Position numbers and translations under genes: made by a program. Below are positions 1-7,827 of a DNA stretch of 64,000 bases, piece after piece. The stretch covers positions 124,001-188,000 of the forward strand of contig NZ_NFJQ01000002.1 in NCBI RefSeq assembly GCF_002159945.1. The letters are read 5' to 3'. This stretch comes from Cloacibacillus sp. An23 (GTDB taxonomy: Bacteria; Synergistota; Synergistia; Synergistales; Synergistaceae). The notes beneath the pieces were generated by a model, which was not told the DNA's origin, did no database searches, and was given only the letters and a program-made list of their open reading frames with translations. Positions within the stretch are counted from its first letter, which is position 1; every line of letters begins with the position of its first letter.

Positions 1-1
1 T

Positions 2-187
2 GTGGAGAAGTGCGACTGGGAGACGCTGGCGGCCGTCATGGCCGAGCTCGCGCCGGTCATCGCGCAGTTCTTCAACGACGTCTTAGTCATGGACAAGGAT
101 CCTGAGATCCGCGCCAACCGCATAGCGCTCCTTAACGAGTGCCAGAAATTCTTCATGCAGATAGGTGATTTCAGCATACTGAAATAG
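2..187 (+). CDS. glyS: Glycine--tRNA ligase beta subunit, C-terminal end (partial)
   Basis: This is the last 61 residues of a longer gene cut by the window start. The pattern FFNDVLVMDKD, then R-NRIALLNECQKFF and a short tail ending in FSIL, is typical of the anticodon-binding C-terminus of the GlyS beta subunit, where VMxxDxxxRxNRLxLL is conserved. The alpha2-beta2 enzyme charges tRNA-Gly in the cytoplasm. The true start lies outside the window. ppdK follows on the same strand after about 80 bases. Confidence 0.85.
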   Translation: MEKCDWETLAAVMAELAPVIAQFFNDVLVMDKDPEIRANRIALLNECQKFFMQIGDFSILK

Positions 188-268
188 CCGTTTGTATGAT
201 ATAAAATAGTTTTTGCGAAGTGGTTTAATCTGCCGCTTAAATCATAACGAAACATGGGAGGTAACGTA

Positions 269-2902
269 ATGTCGTCAACTAAGTACATCTACGATTTCAG
301 CGAGGGCAGCGCCGATATGCGCATGCTTCTCGGCGGCAAGGGCGCGAATCTCGCGCAGATGTGGAAGATCGGGCTTCCGGTGCCGCCGGGCTTTATCATC
401 ACCACAGAGGCCTGCCATCAGTACTGGAAAGAGAACGACTTCATCTCCGGCATATGGAGCGACGTCGAGGCCGCGGTAGGCCGCGTCGAGAAGCTCACGG
501 GGAAGAACTTCGGCTCGTCCGAAAATCCGCTGCTCGTATCCGTGCGTTCCGGAGCGCCGGTGTCGATGCCCGGAATGATGGACACCATACTGAACCTCGG
601 GCTCAACGACGACACGGTGACGGCTCTCGCTAAATCGTCCGGCAACGAAAGATTCGCCTACGACAGCTACCGCCGCTTCATCCAGATGTTCTCCGACGTC
701 GTCCTCGGCGTCGACCTCGACAAGTTTGAAAAGCGCCTCGAGCAGGCGAGGGAAGCCGCCGGCGTCAAGGAAGACTACAAGATTCCCGCCGAAGAGCTCA
801 AGAAGCTCGTTGAAGACTACAAGAAGATAGTCGAAGAGGCCGGTCACACCTTCCCGACCGACCCGTGGACGCAGCTCCGCCTCGCCATCGACGCCGTATT
901 CCGCAGCTGGAACACGCCGCGCGCCATCACCTACCGCAAGATCAACAACATCCCCGAGGACTACGGCACGGCGGTCAACGTCGTCACAATGGTCTTCGGA
1001 AACCTCGGAGACGACTGCGGCACCGGCGTCTGCTTCACGAGAAGCCCCTCGACCGGTGAAAACAAGCTCTTCGGCGAATACCTCATCAACGCCCAGGGCG
1101 AAGACGTCGTCGCCGGTATCCGCACGCCTATGCCCATCGCCTCGCTCGGCGAGACCATGCCCGAAGTCTACAAGCAGTTCTGCGACATCGCGAAACTCCT
1201 TGAGAACCACTACCGCGACGCTCAGGACATCGAGTTCACGGTAGAAAAGGGCAAACTCTACATCCTCCAGACGAGAAACGGCAAGCGCACCGCCGCCGCC
1301 GCCGTCAGAATCGCTATGGACATGCTCCACGAGGGCCTCATCGACGCCAAGACCGCAGTCTCGCGCGTAGCCCCCGAGCAGGTCGAACAGCTTCTCCACC
1401 CGCAGCTCGACCCGAAGGCGAAGCGCGACGTCCTCGTCAAGGGACTTCCCGCCTCTCCGGGCGCTGCCGTCGGTAAAGTCGTATTCGACGCCGACGAAGC
1501 GGCCGAGCGCGGCGGAAAAGGCGAGAAGATCATCCTCGTCCGTCCCGAGACCACCCCTGACGACATCCACGGCCTCTTCGCGGCCCAGGGCGTCCTCACG
1601 AGCCACGGCGGAATGACGAGCCACGCCGCCGTCGTAGCCCGCGGACTCGGCAAGCCCTGCGTCTCCGGCGCGGAAAGCGTCAAGATAGACCTCGCCGGCG
1701 AGACCTTCACGGTTAACGGCGTAACGGTCAAGAAGGACGACTACCTCACGCTCGACGGCAGCACCGGCGACGTGATAGTGGGCAAGATAGACCTCATCGA
1801 CCCGCAGTTCGACGACAACTTCCGCGAACTCCTCGACGACGCCGACAAGATCGCCCACCTCCAGGTCTGGGCCAACGCCGACACTCCGGAAGACGCGCGC
1901 CGCGCCCGCGCCTTCGGAGCCAAAGGCGTAGGCCTCTGCCGCACCGAGCACATGTTCATGGACGCCGACCGCCTGCCGGTAATGCAGGAAATGGTCGTTT
2001 CCTCCACGAAAGAAGAGAGAATAGCGCAGCTTGACAAGCTCCAGGTCATGCAGGAAGCCGACTTCTACGGCATCTTCGAGGCGATGGAAGGGCTGCCCGT
2101 CACGATACGCCTCCTCGACCCGCCGCTCCATGAGTTCCTTCCGAAGATACCGGAGCTCACAAAGGCCCTCGAGACGCTCGACCCGAACAGCGCAGAGGCC
2201 AAGAAGATACAGGCCACCATCGCCCGCGCCCGCGAACTTCACGAGCAGAACCCGATGCTCGGATTCCGCGGCTGCCGTCTCGGCATGATCTATCCTGAAA
2301 TCTACGAGATGCAGGTACGCGCCATATTCGACGCAGCCTGCAAACTCACGAAGAAGGGCGTAAAGGTCATCCCCGACATCATGATCCCGCTCGTCGGCAC
2401 GAAGGAAGAAATGAAGCGCATGCGCGCCCTCGTAGATGAAGTGGCGGAGCAGAAGCTCAAGGAGCACGGCGTTGAACTCGAGTACCTCGTCGGAACGATG
2501 ATCGAAGTCCCGCGCGCCGCGATGGTCGCCGACCAGCTCGCCGAATACGCTCAGTTCTTCAGCTGCGGCACCAACGACCTCACGCAGACCACCTTCGGCT
2601 ACTCGCGCGACGACGCGGAAGGCAAGTTCCTCGGTCAGTACGTCGAAATGGGCGTATTCGAGGCGAACCCCTTCGCGCAGCTTGACCGCGACGGCGTAGG
2701 CGGACTTATGAAGATCGCCGTTGAGAAGGGCAGAGCCACGCGTCCCGAAATCAAGATCGGTATCTGCGGAGAGCACGGCGGCAACCCGTCGAGCATCGCC
2801 TTCTGCAACAGCCTCGGCCTCAACTACGTAAGCTGCTCGCCGTTCCGCGTCCCCGTGGCGAGACTCTCAGCCGCGCTCGCAGCGATAGGCGTAATAAAAT
2901 AA
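269..2902 (+). CDS. ppdK: Pyruvate, phosphate dikinase
   Basis: The enzyme interconverts pyruvate + ATP + Pi and PEP + AMP + PPi, a reversible glycolytic step common in anaerobes. The 877-residue length matches the family. In order the sequence shows the ATP-grasp nucleotide-binding region (GGKGANLAQM near the start, RSGAPVSMPGMMDTILN), the phosphohistidine domain with its catalytic histidine in GGMTSHAAVVARG, and the C-terminal PEP/pyruvate TIM barrel with GCRLG, IEVPRAA and SCGTNDLTQTTFG. An ATG at 254 is in frame, but the strong GGGAGGT at 256-262 lies just before the ATG at 269, so the start is placed there (MSSTKYIYDFSEG). A long antisense open frame is only a codon-bias shadow. Confidence 0.97.
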   Translation: MSSTKYIYDFSEGSADMRMLLGGKGANLAQMWKIGLPVPPGFIITTEACHQYWKENDFISGIWSDVEAAVGRVEKLTGKNFGSSENPLLVSVRSGAPVSMPGMMDTILNLGLNDDTVTALAKSSGNERFAYDSYRRFIQMFSDVVLGVDLDKFEKRLEQAREAAGVKEDYKIPAEELKKLVEDYKKIVEEAGHTFPTDPWTQLRLAIDAVFRSWNTPRAITYRKINNIPEDYGTAVNVVTMVFGNLGDDCGTGVCFTRSPSTGENKLFGEYLINAQGEDVVAGIRTPMPIASLGETMPEVYKQFCDIAKLLENHYRDAQDIEFTVEKGKLYILQTRNGKRTAAAAVRIAMDMLHEGLIDAKTAVSRVAPEQVEQLLHPQLDPKAKRDVLVKGLPASPGAAVGKVVFDADEAAERGGKGEKIILVRPETTPDDIHGLFAAQGVLTSHGGMTSHAAVVARGLGKPCVSGAESVKIDLAGETFTVNGVTVKKDDYLTLDGSTGDVIVGKIDLIDPQFDDNFRELLDDADKIAHLQVWANADTPEDARRARAFGAKGVGLCRTEHMFMDADRLPVMQEMVVSSTKEERIAQLDKLQVMQEADFYGIFEAMEGLPVTIRLLDPPLHEFLPKIPELTKALETLDPNSAEAKKIQATIARARELHEQNPMLGFRGCRLGMIYPEIYEMQVRAIFDAACKLTKKGVKVIPDIMIPLVGTKEEMKRMRALVDEVAEQKLKEHGVELEYLVGTMIEVPRAAMVADQLAEYAQFFSCGTNDLTQTTFGYSRDDAEGKFLGQYVEMGVFEANPFAQLDRDGVGGLMKIAVEKGRATRPEIKIGICGEHGGNPSSIAFCNSLGLNYVSCSPFRVPVARLSAALAAIGVIK

Positions 2903-2942
2903 CGAAGCAATTACCGTAGAGATATAAAAATATAAAAACGGT

Positions 2943-2980
2943 AAATCGAGCCCCGTCCGCCGGACGGGGCTCGATTTTTG
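2943..2980 (+). terminator. Rho-independent terminator of ppdK
   Basis: The arms AAATCGAGCCCCGTCCG and CGGACGGGGCTCGATTT form a near-perfect GC-rich hairpin ending in a T run, 40 bases after the ppdK stop. The symmetric A and T flanks could also stop transcription from the other side. Confidence 0.93.
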
Positions 2981-3032
2981 GATGAATCCGCGCCGGACGA
3001 AGCGGCGCGCGTAGCGGCTCAGTCACAAAGAG

Positions 3033-3953
3033 CTATAGGAAAAGCGGCTCCGGAAGCGCGCGGCAAGTCGGCCCCTCCTCTCGTATCGTCCACGACGCAA
3101 GCCTGGTCCCGAATGCAACCGCCTCGCGGAGCGGCACGCCGCGTATCATAGCCTCAACCGTTCCTGAAAAATAAGCGTCGCCGGCACCGCTCGTATCGAC
3201 GACGTCGGTCGGAACTGCGGGACAGAAGCCGCCGTCGTGCGACGCGCCCTCATAAAACACAGAGCCGCCTCCGCCGAGCGTAACGACCATGGCGCGAAGC
3301 CCGTTCTCCTCGACATAGCCCTCAAGCATCTCCAGAACACGCTCAGGCTCGCATGCGGGGACGGGAGCCTCAAACAGCCGTCCGGCCTCCGTTTCGTTGC
3401 AAATATAGCATTCCAGCTCGCGCAGGAAGTGCCTATTGCGGAGGACGACCTCCATATTGCCGGTTATGCCGTACACCCTCTTGGAATATTTGCGTGCGAG
3501 ACGCAGCGCCTCCGACGAAATATAATCGTTAAGGTCGAGTTCGAGTATCACGTTATCCGCCGCGCGTATAATCTCATCGCCTTCCTCCGCAACAATCCTC
3601 TCCATGATAGAAAGGTCCGGCATCTGCGAAATGGACGAAGCGAGCTCGCCGCGCTCATCCATTACAGCGAGCCATATCCCCATGCCGGAACTTGGTGCGC
3701 GCCTTACACGCGACACGTCCACCCCCTCCGCCGAAAGACGCGACAAAACATCTTCGCCCAGAGGCCCCTCGTCCACAGAAGAGACGAAAACCGGACTGGC
3801 TCCAGTAAGAGCGAGATTCTCCGCCACATTGCGCCCGACCCCTCCGTGTATAAAACGCACGGACCCCACGTTCCGTCCCAGAGGATCGTAGCGGTTCGCC
3901 GCGAAGCCCTTACAGTCCATAAATACAGTCCCGAATACCGCAGTGCAGGACAT
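3033..3953 (-). CDS. PfkB-family carbohydrate kinase
   Basis: This is an ATP-dependent sugar or nucleoside kinase of the ribokinase fold. Both family signatures are visible: GGVGRNVAENLA near residue 40 (substrate side) and DTSGAGDAYFSG near residue 250, which carries the anion hole and the catalytic aspartate. The order and the length of about 306 residues fit the family. The substrate cannot be read from sequence; pseudouridine kinase or a ribokinase relative is possible. The ATG at 3953 is preferred over the GTG at 3962 because AAGGGAG sits nine bases upstream of it. The gene faces ppdK and is not in an operon with the tRNAs. Confidence 0.9.
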   Translation of the reverse strand: MSCTAVFGTVFMDCKGFAANRYDPLGRNVGSVRFIHGGVGRNVAENLALTGASPVFVSSVDEGPLGEDVLSRLSAEGVDVSRVRRAPSSGMGIWLAVMDERGELASSISQMPDLSIMERIVAEEGDEIIRAADNVILELDLNDYISSEALRLARKYSKRVYGITGNMEVVLRNRHFLRELECYICNETEAGRLFEAPVPACEPERVLEMLEGYVEENGLRAMVVTLGGGGSVFYEGASHDGGFCPAVPTDVVDTSGAGDAYFSGTVEAMIRGVPLREAVAFGTRLASWTIREEGPTCRALPEPLFL

Positions 3954-4072
3954 ACGACACACTCCCTTAACATATCGTTGCCACTATCTTAGCATGAAAG
4001 CGTGCGGCAGAGCGCTAACTCGGACCATATGAAACGGCCGCGAAATTGGAATGGCAAAAATGCAAAGCACGG

Positions 4073-4100
4073 TTGACAATTCTCAGAAAATGCCTATAAT
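4073..4100 (+). promoter_or_regulatory. Promoter of the tRNA cluster
   Basis: TTGACA at 4073-4078 and TATAAT at 4095-4100 are consensus hexamers 16 bases apart. They end about 45 bases before the first tRNA and point toward it. Confidence 0.85.
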
Positions 4101-4144
4101 ATCTCTCGTTGTCGCTGATGCGGTACGGCAAGCAACAATGTCGC

Positions 4145-4219
4145 GGGCGGATAGCTCAGCGGGAGAGCACCTGCCTTACACGCAGGGGGTCGTAGGTTCG
4201 AAACCTATTCCGCCCACCA
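4145..4219 (+). tRNA. tRNA-Val (anticodon TAC)
   Basis: The cloverleaf is complete: acceptor GGGCGGA pairs with TCCGCCC, the anticodon stem closes the loop CTTACAC, the T-arm has GGTTCGAAACC, and CCA is encoded. First gene of the cluster. Confidence 0.97.
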
Positions 4220-4236
4220 AAAAGCACGACAAAAGT

Positions 4237-4313
<77 letters not shown>

Positions 4314-4319
4314 CTTTAC

Positions 4320-4395
<76 letters not shown>

Positions 4396-4405
4396 TCTTT
4401 AAGAT

Positions 4406-4480
4406 GCGGAAGTAGCTCAGGGGTAGAGCACAACCTTGCCAAGGTTGGGGTCGCGGGTTCGAATCCCGTCTTCCGCTCCA
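4406..4480 (+). tRNA. tRNA-Gly (anticodon GCC), copy 1
   Basis: Acceptor GCGGAAG pairs with CTTCCGC, the loop TTGCCAA sits between CAACC and GGTTG, and CCA is encoded. It is identical to the copy at 4616-4690. Confidence 0.97.
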
Positions 4481-4503
4481 TTAAAAAATTGAGTTTTTGG
4501 CGT

Positions 4504-4580
<77 letters not shown>

Positions 4581-4615
4581 CTTTTTAGGCGGTAAAATTA
4601 AATATTAAATAGAAA

Positions 4616-4690
4616 GCGGAAGTAGCTCAGGGGTAGAGCACAACCTTGCCAAGGTTGGGGTCGCGGGTTCGAATCCCGTCTTCCGCTCCA
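4616..4690 (+). tRNA. tRNA-Gly (anticodon GCC), copy 2
   Basis: This is an exact repeat of the gene at 4406-4480. It is the last gene of the cluster and is followed directly by a run of six T. Confidence 0.97.
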
Positions 4691-4714
4691 TTTTTTGCTT
4701 ATCTGTCTGCCTCT

Positions 4715-4945
4715 TATAGTCGATTAACTTGAGAGACAGAATGCGATAGCATTATCAATAGAATCCATACACTTCATAACGCCGCGTAAGCGTTTTTTCA
4801 GCGCGGACCAGTGTTTCTCTATCGGGTTCAGCTCAGGCGAATACGGCGGCAGGAATATAACCATGTGTCCGAATGCTGCGGCTATGCGTTCCAGATGCAC
4901 CTTCCTGTGGAATGCTGCATTGTCCATGATGAACCTTGCGCTAGT
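4715..4945 (-). pseudogene. IS630-family transposase, C-terminal remnant
   Basis: The reading frame holds the end of a DDE transposase: IMDNAAFHRK with the second catalytic aspartate, and LPPYSPELNPIE with the catalytic glutamate. The N-terminal half with the helix-turn-helix and first aspartate is missing. Homology stops at about 4945, close to the edge of the IS3-family element, and residues encoded beyond that do not look like IS630. The missing part is not seen on the far side of the IS3 element, so this is an old, deleted copy. Confidence 0.8.
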
Positions 4946-5007
4946 CAACAAAAATTGGACAGTTGCCTTCCCTAACTCCGTACACCAGGGGGACATTTAG
5001 TTACACT

Positions 5008-5796
5008 CTACACGTTTCTACTCCTAAAACTGTCGTTTTTGCCATATGCATCCTTGTACTGTTTCGGCGTCATGTAGCCTAAAGCATAGGCCGGACGCTC
5101 TTCGTTGAAGAATTTTATGTATTCCTCTATCTCATGCTCTATACTTTCTTTGCCTGTTACGTGAAAGTCTGTAAACAGCTCTGCTTTCAGCCAGCCGTTT
5201 ATCGATTCCATCGCCGCATTGTCCGTAGGCGTTCAGGCTCTGGACATGGAGTGCGCTATGTGGTTCAGTTTCAATATGTCGTTGTATTTCCTGGAGGCGT
5301 ATACTGCTCCCTGGTCTGTGTGAAGTATCGTCTGCCATTCCTTTTCTTTATCTTTGTTCCTTATTAGTCCTTCCAGCCCGTTTATGTACGTCATTCTGTC
5401 GCCGCGTCTTGAAGACAGCGCGTGGCTTACTATCTCGTTGTTCCACAGGTCCATGTACAGTGTGAGCTCATAGTACGTGCCTTTGAAGCAGAACGCCGTC
5501 ATGTCGCTCGCTATGTACTGCATCGGCGCGTATGCCGGCAGCCCGGCGAGGAGAAGGTTGGGGAACAGCCTATACGGATTGCCGGGCTTTTTATATCTGT
5601 AGCGTTTTGTTTTGCTTTTTATACCGGCGGCCCTGCAGCATTTATGCGCGTAAGGATCGGAGTGGATTATCCCAGTGTCAAGGCGTATCTTCGCGTTGAG
5701 CCACCTGTATCCGTGCGATGGATATTTTTGATGATATTCCATAAATAGCATCACGCTTCCGGCAAAGTCTCTAGCCCTTCTGGAAGGCTCGAACAC
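5008..5796 (-). pseudogene. IS3-family transposase orfB, interrupted by TGA
   Basis: The rve-type DDE domain is clear: ASDMTAF (first Asp), LHTDQGAVYAS (second Asp) and TDNAAMESINGWLKAE (Glu). The frame is open except for one TGA at 5235-5233, read as MSRA-stop-TPTDNAAMES. The family has glycine here, so one GGA to TGA change explains it. The frame continues upstream without an obvious start to about 5900 (reading QLEYQVILELSEYF), where a -1 slip from orfA, usual in IS3, would join the two. Confidence 0.85.
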
Positions 5797-5885
5797 ACTG
5801 CGTTTCCAGTAATAAAAGCTGCTTCTCGGAATTCCAGTAACATCGCATAGAATGGAGACGGGAAAATACTCGGAGAGTTCCAGTA

Positions 5886-6251
5886 TTACTTGGTATTCGA
5901 GCTGTCTAAAAGAATATATTCCTTTGTTTGACCATCTCCTTTCACCTCGTAGCCTTTTTTTAATCTTGCTTCCGCTACTCTGGCTTTGATCAGCTCAAGA
6001 ATGAGTTCTTCTTTCGTCATGGACTCGTAGTCCGAGATGTCGAGAGGACGCTCGGAAGAATCATGAACATAACAGCCTGTGTTATTTCCTGAAGACTTCG
6101 GCGGAAGGCTGTTGGAATCGCGGTACATCCGCATGTAGTCCCTCGCCGTATCGTCGCTGATGCCGTAATCTTCAGCAGCTTCATAGCGTGTCATAATTCC
6201 TTCATCAACTTTTCGTCCTATTTCAAGACGTTCTTCCTTCGTGTATCGCAT
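5886..6251 (-). CDS. IS3-family transposase orfA
   Basis: The 121-residue protein starts MRYTKEERLEIGRKVDEG and contains a helix-turn-helix (YEAAEDYGISDDTARDYMRMY), followed by a short helical tail of the kind used for dimerisation. It binds the element ends. It overlaps the start of the orfB frame, which lies in the -1 frame. GGAGG sits just before the ATG. Confidence 0.8.
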   Translation of the reverse strand: MRYTKEERLEIGRKVDEGIMTRYEAAEDYGISDDTARDYMRMYRDSNSLPPKSSGNNTGCYVHDSSERPLDISDYESMTKEELILELIKARVAEARLKKGYEVKGDGQTKEYILLDSSNTK

Positions 6252-6380
6252 TGCTGACCTCCTGTACTATAAGTACGGTACTTATGACCCAAGATATTAT
6301 TGTCATGTACAAAAGCAATTATATCCCGGCTCTTTTCTACCCCCTCCGTGTACAGGATTAGTTTAGCAGTGCACGAGAAA

Positions 6381-6471
6381 AAAAAGGACTTTCGGAAAAC
6401 TCCGAAAGTCCTGTAATATCAATGGTGGGCGATATTGGGTTCGAACCAACGACTTCCACCGTGTGAAGGTG
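6381..6471. repeat. Prophage 1 attL core (91-bp direct repeat)
   Basis: These 91 bases are identical to 50382-50472. They contain the tRNA-Val(CAC) terminator hairpin and the last 49 bases of the tRNA gene. The sequence diverges immediately on both sides. The repeat marks the left boundary of the prophage, just upstream of its integrase. Confidence 0.95.
6423..6471 (-). pseudogene. 3' fragment of tRNA-Val(CAC) at attL
   Basis: The fragment covers the anticodon region to the encoded CCA and lacks the 5' half. It is the displaced chromosomal 3' end left behind when the phage recombined into the tRNA gene and supplied a replacement 3' end at 50424. Confidence 0.9.
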
Positions 6472-6479
6472 TTCAATAG

Positions 6480-6522
6480 TAAAATCGCGTAATTCTACGA
6501 AAAGTTGAATTGCGCGATTTTA
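6480..6522. repeat. 16-bp inverted repeat inside attL
   Basis: The arms 6480-6495 and 6507-6522 match at 15 of 16 positions around an 11-base loop and begin 9 bases inside the prophage from the core repeat. It could be a terminator guarding the integrase gene or a recombination-factor site. No T-rich tail beyond the stem supports termination strongly. Confidence 0.7.
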
Positions 6523-6573
6523 TTGGTTATTACTGGATTTATAGCGTTTTTTATTTCCTTGTGTTTTTTGCTA

Positions 6574-6582
6574 TGCTATAAT
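6574..6582 (+). promoter_or_regulatory. Extended -10 promoter of the integrase gene
   Basis: TGCTATAAT is a consensus extended -10 box 54 bases before the integrase start. No good -35 hexamer is present, which is normal for extended -10 promoters. Confidence 0.55.
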
Positions 6583-6596
6583 TTTTTTAGAAAATT

Positions 6597-6620
6597 GGTA
6601 GACGAGCGGTAGACGAAAAA
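6597..6620. repeat. Possible integrase arm site, left copy
   Basis: This 24-bp stretch contains GGTAGACGA followed by GCGGTAGACGA and is repeated exactly at 50357-50380, next to the right core. Directly repeated short motifs near the ends of a prophage, outside the core, are what arm-type integrase sites look like. Confidence 0.6.
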
Positions 6621-6635
6621 CGGAGGAAATAAGAC

Positions 6636-7826
6636 GTGAAAATTAAGCTTACACAGAGTATGATCTCCTCAATTTCCAATCCTGAAAAGAGGACTGACTA
6701 TCGGGACAGCGTCGTTCAGGGATTCGTCCTCAGGGTTGAGCCTTCGGGGCGGAAGTCGTGGTATCTCGATTATAAGTTTGAGGGGAAGCGAAAGTGGTGG
6801 TTTATCGGCCACGCTGAGTATGTTTCGCTCTCGGAGGCACGGCGCGAGGCGCAGGCTTTTCTTGGAATTCTTGCGAAAGGGAAGGACCCGCTCGCCGTTC
6901 CGGAGCCGGAGCTGACGTGCGGGCTGCTGCGCGAGAAGTATTATGCACCGTGGGTTATTGAGAACCGAAAGAGCGGAGAGGAGACGGTCAAGGGATTGAA
7001 GCGGTATTTTACGCGCTTCGACGACCGGCCGGCGGGAAGCCTTACGCTCGGAGATATGGAGCTGTGGCGGCGCGAGATGCGCGAGAAGCGGAAACTGAAG
7101 GCCGCCACGCTGAACCGCGCGGCGACTTATCTGACGGCTATGCTGAATTGGGCGGTGAAGCGCAAGCTGATTTCCGAGAATCCGCTGGAGGAGCTGGACC
7201 ATCTGAAGGAGACGGATTCAAAGAAGAGCTGGCGTTTCCTGTCGAAAGATGAGATTTCCGTGCTGAAAGAGGCGCTGCGGGTGCGTGACGCGGCGGTGCG
7301 CGCTAAGGCGCAGCCGTGTATTTACGCAGAGCCGCTGGGCGGCACTTTTGCCGATCCGCTTGAGCCTATGGTTCTGGTGTCGCTGAATACCGGCGTGCGC
7401 TGGGGGACGCTCGTGACGCTGATGTGGCGGAATATCGACCTCGTTCACGGCACTATGTATATCGAGGCTGGCGGCACGAAGTCGGAGACGGCGCAGACGC
7501 TGCCGCTGAACAGCGCGGCGCTCGATACGCTGAAGAAGTGGCGCGACGAGATGCCGGAGGCGGGGCCTGTATCGCTTGTGTTTCCCGCGCCGATGGGCGG
7601 AATGTTTTATAACGTGAATAAGGCGTGGTACAGGCTGCTGGCGGATTCCGGCCTGGGGCATCTGCGCTGGCACGACCTGCGGCATACGTTTGCTTCGCAG
7701 CTCGTAATCGCCGGCATCCCTCTGAATACGGTGCGCGAGCTGCTGGGGCATAAGAATATAAAGACGACGCTGAGATATGCGCATCTCGCGCCGCAGGGGC
7801 TGCGGGCGGCGGTGGAGTGTATTTGA
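6636..7826 (+). CDS. int: Tyrosine recombinase / phage integrase
   Basis: The 396-residue site-specific recombinase inserts and excises prophage 1. The N-terminal 85 residues look like the DUF4102-type arm-binding domain (FVLRVEPSGRKSWYLDY). A SAM-like core-binding domain covers about 95-190. The catalytic domain shows R255 (NTGVRWG), H346 and R349 (HDLRHTFAS), H372 (LGHKN) and nucleophile Y381 (YAHLAP). The start is GTG at 6636 with CGGAGGA eight bases upstream. It lies beside attL and converges on the radical SAM gene, whose stop is one base away. Confidence 0.96.
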   Translation: MKIKLTQSMISSISNPEKRTDYRDSVVQGFVLRVEPSGRKSWYLDYKFEGKRKWWFIGHAEYVSLSEARREAQAFLGILAKGKDPLAVPEPELTCGLLREKYYAPWVIENRKSGEETVKGLKRYFTRFDDRPAGSLTLGDMELWRREMREKRKLKAATLNRAATYLTAMLNWAVKRKLISENPLEELDHLKETDSKKSWRFLSKDEISVLKEALRVRDAAVRAKAQPCIYAEPLGGTFADPLEPMVLVSLNTGVRWGTLVTLMWRNIDLVHGTMYIEAGGTKSETAQTLPLNSAALDTLKKWRDEMPEAGPVSLVFPAPMGGMFYNVNKAWYRLLADSGLGHLRWHDLRHTFASQLVIAGIPLNTVRELLGHKNIKTTLRYAHLAPQGLRAAVECI

Positions 7827-7827
7827 G

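Larger units (their letters stand above)
4978..6356 (-). mobile_element. IS3-family insertion sequence (degenerate)
   Basis: The element carries orfA (helix-turn-helix) and orfB (integrase catalytic domain) in the -1 relation typical of IS3. Imperfect inverted ends can be seen: reading inward, CGTACACCAGGGGG at about 4979 on the left and TGTACACGGAGGGGG at about 6354 on the right. The exact ends and any target-site duplication could not be fixed by eye. orfB contains a stop codon, so this copy is probably not mobile on its own. Confidence 0.65.

Noticed and set aside
275-2776. 833-residue open frame antisense to ppdK
   Set aside because: It mirrors ppdK codon bias (third positions rich in G and C), has no ribosome site and no recognisable domain. 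ppdK itself is certain.
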